Positions 60,691-64,000 of a stretch of DNA of 64,000 nt are shown piece by piece. The DNA comes from Alkalihalobacillus deserti (lineage in GTDB: Bacteria > Bacillota > Bacilli > Bacillales > Bacillaceae_D). A model generated the notes under the pieces. It was not told the origin of the DNA and did not search any database. It saw only the letters and a list, made by a program, of their open reading frames with translations. Location of the stretch: positions 124,001 to 188,000 of the forward strand of contig NZ_JAJAFR010000003.1 in NCBI RefSeq assembly GCF_020734105.1. Reading direction: 5' to 3'. The position numbers and the translations under genes were made by a program. Numbering within the stretch: the stretch's first letter is position 1; each line of letters opens with the position of its first letter.

Positions 60691-61740
60691 GTGGACAGAT
60701 CGGCTCGGAAGCTAGATCATATTAATCATGCTCTTTTAATCGGTCAAGCAAAATCACATGGGTTTCAGGATCTTACATTTGTACACAATAGCATACCTGA
60801 AATTAACTTTAGTGATGTTAGTCTCACATCAAAAATCGGCGAACTTACATTAAGTTCGCCGATTTTCATCAATGCCATGACTGGTGGTGGTGGAGAACGA
60901 ACAAAAGAAATTAATAAGCAACTTGCAGAGGTAGCCAGTGAAACAGATATTGGAATGGCCGTAGGTTCACAAATGGCGGCGCTTCGAGATGAGGAACAAC
61001 GATCAAGTTATGAGATTGTTCGTCATATTCATTCAAAGGGAATTATTTTTGCGAATTTAGGAAGTGAGGCAACTATTGATCAAGCAAAGAAAGCGGTTGA
61101 TATGCTTGAAGCTGATGCATTTCAGCTGCATGTGAACGTCATCCAAGAGCTTGTGATGCCTGAGGGAGATCGAGATTTTACGAATACACTAAGTCGAATC
61201 GAGACTCTTGTTCGTGAATTAGAAGTGCCTGTCATCGTTAAAGAGGTTGGTTATGGAATGAGTAAAGTAACCGTTCAAAAACTCGCTTCAGTTGGAGTAG
61301 CGGCAGTGGATATTGGCGGTTTTGGCGGAACGAATTTCTCGAAAATTGAAAATGGACGTCGACAACGTCAGTTAGATTTTTTTGATGAGTGGGGTATAAC
61401 GACGACTTGTTCTCTTCTAGAAGCATTTGATGCAAAAACGCCAGTTAAAGTATTAGCGTCAGGTGGATTACAAACGGCCCTAGACCTCGCTAAAGCAATG
61501 TCATTAGGTGCTTGTGCAGGTGGCTTTGCTGGTCACTTTTTAAAGATTTTAGTAGAACAAGGTCAAGAAGCCCTAATAGTAGAAATAACAGAGCTTAAAC
61601 GAGACTTGAAGATGATCCTCACAGCACTTCAACTGAATAATCCACAACAACTGGGACAAGTACCAATTGTCATTTCGGGTAATACCTTTCATTGGGCTTC
61701 TCAACGTGGATTAGATATAAGTGGATTTAGTCAACGTTAA
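60691..61740 (+). CDS. fni: Isopentenyl-diphosphate delta-isomerase, type II (FMN)
   Basis: 349 residues. TIM barrel with FMN/IPP binding segments: KLDHINHAL (N-term), INAMTGGGGERTKEINKQLA, GSQMAALRDEE, FQLHVNVIQELVMPEGDRDF, VKEVGYGMSK, DIGGFGGTNF and ASGGLQTALDLAKAMSLGA. It interconverts IPP and DMAPP. GTG 60691 behind AAGGTGATGAG. Ends in a strong terminator. Confidence 0.93.
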   Translation: MDRSARKLDHINHALLIGQAKSHGFQDLTFVHNSIPEINFSDVSLTSKIGELTLSSPIFINAMTGGGGERTKEINKQLAEVASETDIGMAVGSQMAALRDEEQRSSYEIVRHIHSKGIIFANLGSEATIDQAKKAVDMLEADAFQLHVNVIQELVMPEGDRDFTNTLSRIETLVRELEVPVIVKEVGYGMSKVTVQKLASVGVAAVDIGGFGGTNFSKIENGRRQRQLDFFDEWGITTTCSLLEAFDAKTPVKVLASGGLQTALDLAKAMSLGACAGGFAGHFLKILVEQGQEALIVEITELKRDLKMILTALQLNNPQQLGQVPIVISGNTFHWASQRGLDISGFSQR

Positions 61741-61750
61741 TGATTTCTTG

Positions 61751-61790
61751 TAAAGGAGGCGAATTCTAAAGAAATCGCCTCCTTTATAAT
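61751..61790. terminator. Bidirectional terminator between fni and ypzI
   Basis: AAAGGAGGCGA (61752-61762) pairs with TCGCCTCCTTT (61775-61785). It lies at the junction of the convergent fni and ypzI genes. Confidence 0.85.
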
Positions 61791-61803
61791 TGTTTGTTGA
61801 TTT

Positions 61804-61938
61804 TTATGGTCGTTGCTGTTTTCTAGCTTCCTCAGGGCCTTGTAACTTTGCAGCTCCTCGATATTCTAAACTTTGATCACGATCAGATTCAACTTGATCT
61901 GATTTTTTTAATTTACGCTCTTGACGATCTTTTCCCAT
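61804..61938 (-). CDS. ypzI: YpzI family small protein, 44 residues
   Basis: Minus-strand frame with AAGGAGGG seven bases before ATG 61938. The protein begins MGKDRQERKLKKSDQVESDR and ends EEARKQQRP; it is very polar and probably unstructured. It matches YpzI, a small sporulation-linked protein of bacilli, in sequence and in position between fni and yphA. Function unknown. Confidence 0.85.
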   Translation of the reverse strand: MGKDRQERKLKKSDQVESDRDQSLEYRGAAKLQGPEEARKQQRP

Positions 61939-62077
61939 TTCTATCCCTCCTTATTAATTTTCTATCGAATGTTCTGATTTAATGTTCCATCAAAGGTTAA
62001 TGTTTATGTATTTCAATGGTTAGAAATTGAGACCTTAGTCGATACTTATAATAAAGGATTAAAAGAGGTGATATGAA

Positions 62078-62692
62078 ATGGAAGGTGTTTTTGTATATTG
62101 GTTTGGTTGGGGACTATGGGCAATCATTAGTTTTTTTTGGTCTAAGACGAAAGAGAGAGTTTCAAGCGCGATTCTTATTCTTGCCTTGTTAATTGTCCTT
62201 CCCATCTCCTTTCAAATCGGACAAGTCCATATTCATCTGGCCTTTATTTTATTCTTTATTTATTTGTGTTGGTATATGAAGACTTATAAAATTGCACGTC
62301 TTGCACACATGTTTATTGTATCAATAACGATTGCAGCAGCGCATGGTGGTTTTCAAATGCTTCTCATTTTTGATCCTGTTATTGAATACGCAGATAGTAG
62401 ATGGATGGCATCTTGTCTAACTACTATTATCGCTTTTTTCCTTTTTCACACTTTTAAAGAGCGGCTATACGTTGCGTTTTTAGGTCTTGTTCAAGGAGAA
62501 CTGTTATCAAGCATGGTACTCAGTCGCCATATGAGAATAGAACAAGCAATTGGCGACCTTTATTTTTTTGATATCGTTGCCATTGTAAGTTTATTGTTTT
62601 CAGTTGTTTGGATGATCCAACAAATTTCTAGTTGGATAGCAAACCTTCTTATTGCTGATCCAAAACAAAGGGTATTGAAACATAGTTCTTAA
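62078..62692 (+). CDS. yphA: YphA-like membrane protein
   Basis: 204 residues, about six hydrophobic segments (4-20, 31-47, 54-66, 76-92, 110-125, 166-188). It fits YphA by position (between ypzI and der) and size; function unknown. AAGAGGTGAT before ATG 62078. No catalytic motifs are seen. Confidence 0.8.
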   Translation: MEGVFVYWFGWGLWAIISFFWSKTKERVSSAILILALLIVLPISFQIGQVHIHLAFILFFIYLCWYMKTYKIARLAHMFIVSITIAAAHGGFQMLLIFDPVIEYADSRWMASCLTTIIAFFLFHTFKERLYVAFLGLVQGELLSSMVLSRHMRIEQAIGDLYFFDIVAIVSLLFSVVWMIQQISSWIANLLIADPKQRVLKHSS

Positions 62693-62809
62693 CTAAGAAA
62701 CCAAGTTGTTCTGAGAAAACATCGACAAGTGCCAAGAAATCAAGTAAGATAATTAAGTTACATTGAAAAATGGATGATTTTACATATGAAAAAGAAAGGT
62801 TGTGACGTG

Positions 62810-64000
62810 ATGACAAAGCCTGTTGTAGCAATAGTCGGACGTCCTAATGTAGGGAAGTCAACAATTTTCAACCGCATAGTAGGAGAACGAGTTGCCATTG
62901 TCGAAGATATGCCAGGGGTAACACGTGATCGTATTTATAGTAAAGGTGAATGGTTGAACCGTGAATTCAATTTAATTGACACGGGTGGTATTCAATTAGG
63001 TGATGAGCCGTTACTCATTCAAATGCGTGCACAAGCAGAATTGGCTATTAAAGAAGCTGATGTGATTGTATTTATTGTTAATGGTCGTGAAGGGATTACG
63101 AGTGCTGATCAGGAAGTTGCTAAAATTTTATTTCGCTCAGACAAACCAGTTGTTCTAGGTGTTAATAAAATTGATAATCCGGAGATGCAGGAAGAACTAT
63201 ATGAATTTTATTCTTTAGGCATGGACACGCCATATCCAATTTCTGGTTCTCATGGATTAGGCCTTGGTGATTTACTTGATCAAGTGATTAAACATTTTCC
63301 TGACGAAGAAGAAGATCCGTATGATGAAGACACGATTCGTATAGCATTGATCGGAAGACCAAATGTGGGGAAATCGTCACTAGTTAATGCGATGCTTGGA
63401 GAAGAGCGTGTCATCGTTAGTGACATTCCTGGCACAACTCGAGATGCAATTGATACACCGTTTTCAAGAGACGATCAGGATTACGTTCTTATTGATACAG
63501 CTGGAATGAGAAAGCGTGGAAAAGTATATGAAGCGACAGAGAAGTATAGTGTTCTCAGGTCTCTCAAGGCTATAGAACGTTCAAATGTGGTTCTAGTTGT
63601 GATAAACATTGAAGAAGGATTAATTGAGCAGGATAAGAAAATTGCGGGATATGCTCATGAAGCTGGTCGTGCTGTCATCATCGTAGTCAATAAATGGGAT
63701 GCAGTTGAAAAAGATGATAAAACGATGAAGAATTTCGAGACGAAATTAAGAGAAGAATTATTATTTTTAACGTATGCTCCGATCTTGTTTGTCTCCGCGA
63801 AAACAAAGCAACGTTTACAACATGTATTGCCAATGGTGAAAAAGGTTTCAGAAAATCATCATCTCCGTGTCGCTACGAATGTTTTAAATGATATGATCAT
63901 GGATGCTGTTGCAATGAACCCAACACCTACGGATAAAGGAAAACGGTTAAAAATTAATTATGTCACTCAAGTAGCTGTAGAACCCCCGACATTTGTGTTC
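62810..64000 (+). CDS. der: GTPase Der (EngA), 5' part
   Basis: 397 codons are visible of an enzyme near 436; the frame is open at the window end. Two tandem GTPase domains: [14 protein letters not shown] with DTGG and NKID (domain 1), and [14 protein letters not shown] with DTAGMRKRG and NKWD (domain 2), then the start of the KH-like domain. An essential 50S ribosome assembly factor. ATG 62810 follows AAAGGTTGTGACG, a weak site. Confidence 0.95.
   Translation, partial: MTKPVVAIVGRPNVGKSTIFNRIVGERVAIVEDMPGVTRDRIYSKGEWLNREFNLIDTGGIQLGDEPLLIQMRAQAELAIKEADVIVFIVNGREGITSADQEVAKILFRSDKPVVLGVNKIDNPEMQEELYEFYSLGMDTPYPISGSHGLGLGDLLDQVIKHFPDEEEDPYDEDTIRIALIGRPNVGKSSLVNAMLGEERVIVSDIPGTTRDAIDTPFSRDDQDYVLIDTAGMRKRGKVYEATEKYSVLRSLKAIERSNVVLVVINIEEGLIEQDKKIAGYAHEAGRAVIIVVNKWDAVEKDDKTMKNFETKLREELLFLTYAPILFVSAKTKQRLQHVLPMVKKVSENHHLRVATNVLNDMIMDAVAMNPTPTDKGKRLKINYVTQVAVEPPTFVF

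Overview
The window is about 64 kb of chromosome from a low-GC, endospore-forming member of the Bacillaceae. Evidence for this is the sporulation and germination genes (dacB-spmA-spmB, sleB-ypeB, ypzI), the res cytochrome-c maturation and redox-sensing operon, bacillithiol-linked ypdA, purine-rich ribosome binding sites with many TTG/GTG starts, and gene order close to the Bacillus subtilis segment from dacB to der. The BtuD-CbiZ fusion and the AGCGGA palindromes would suit an alkaliphilic Bacillus / Alkalihalobacillus relative, but that placement is an inference.

Layout. 1-6.4 kb is an accessory island of DUF421 (YetF-like) membrane proteins (three copies), DUF1657 small proteins (two intact copies, one cut by the window edge, plus one newly recognised pseudogene), a DUF4363-like lipoprotein and a two-TM potassium channel; one DUF1657 gene has a near-perfect forespore (sigma-F/G type) promoter. 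6.5-8.8 kb is dacB-spmA-spmB. A gabD-like aldehyde dehydrogenase follows, then rluB, resABC and resDE (11-18 kb). 18.5-27.7 kb is a cobalamin-riboswitch-controlled corrinoid salvage operon: btuF, btuC, a btuD-cbiZ fusion, cbiB, cobD-type decarboxylase, cobU, a cobQ pseudogene, cobS, cobC, a second CobU-like gene that appears to start with ATT, and a PduO adenosyltransferase. 27.8-33.7 kb is a degraded stretch with wall-active enzymes (VanW, M23-LysM, LysM-M14) among gene remnants (the ACT domain of serA, a frameshifted FadR-type regulator) and hairpin repeats, ending in ferredoxin.

33.9-43.3 kb carries ypbB-recQ-ypbD-ypbE(short)-ypbF, a 123-bp tandem structured repeat, several small genes, an M20 amidohydrolase, a ypbG-like phosphoesterase, a MerR regulator with a CarH-like B12-binding module, and mecB. 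43.4-47.8 kb holds gudB, ypdA, ansA, prsW and a zinc-ribbon protein. 47.85-54.5 kb is an S-box (SAM riboswitch) methionine operon: metI, a yitJ-type fusion and B12-dependent metH. 54.7-64 kb is sleB-ypeB, ypfA, cmk, plsC, ypfD, fni, ypzI, yphA and the 5' part of der.

The most coherent theme is cobalamin. The cell imports corrinoids, trims cobinamides to cobyric acid with CbiZ, rebuilds the lower loop, has lost cobQ (bypassed by CbiZ), spends B12 on MetH and may sense it with a CarH-like regulator. The second theme is a spore-linked DUF421/DUF1657 membrane module. All function calls come from reading the translations by eye; no database search was run.
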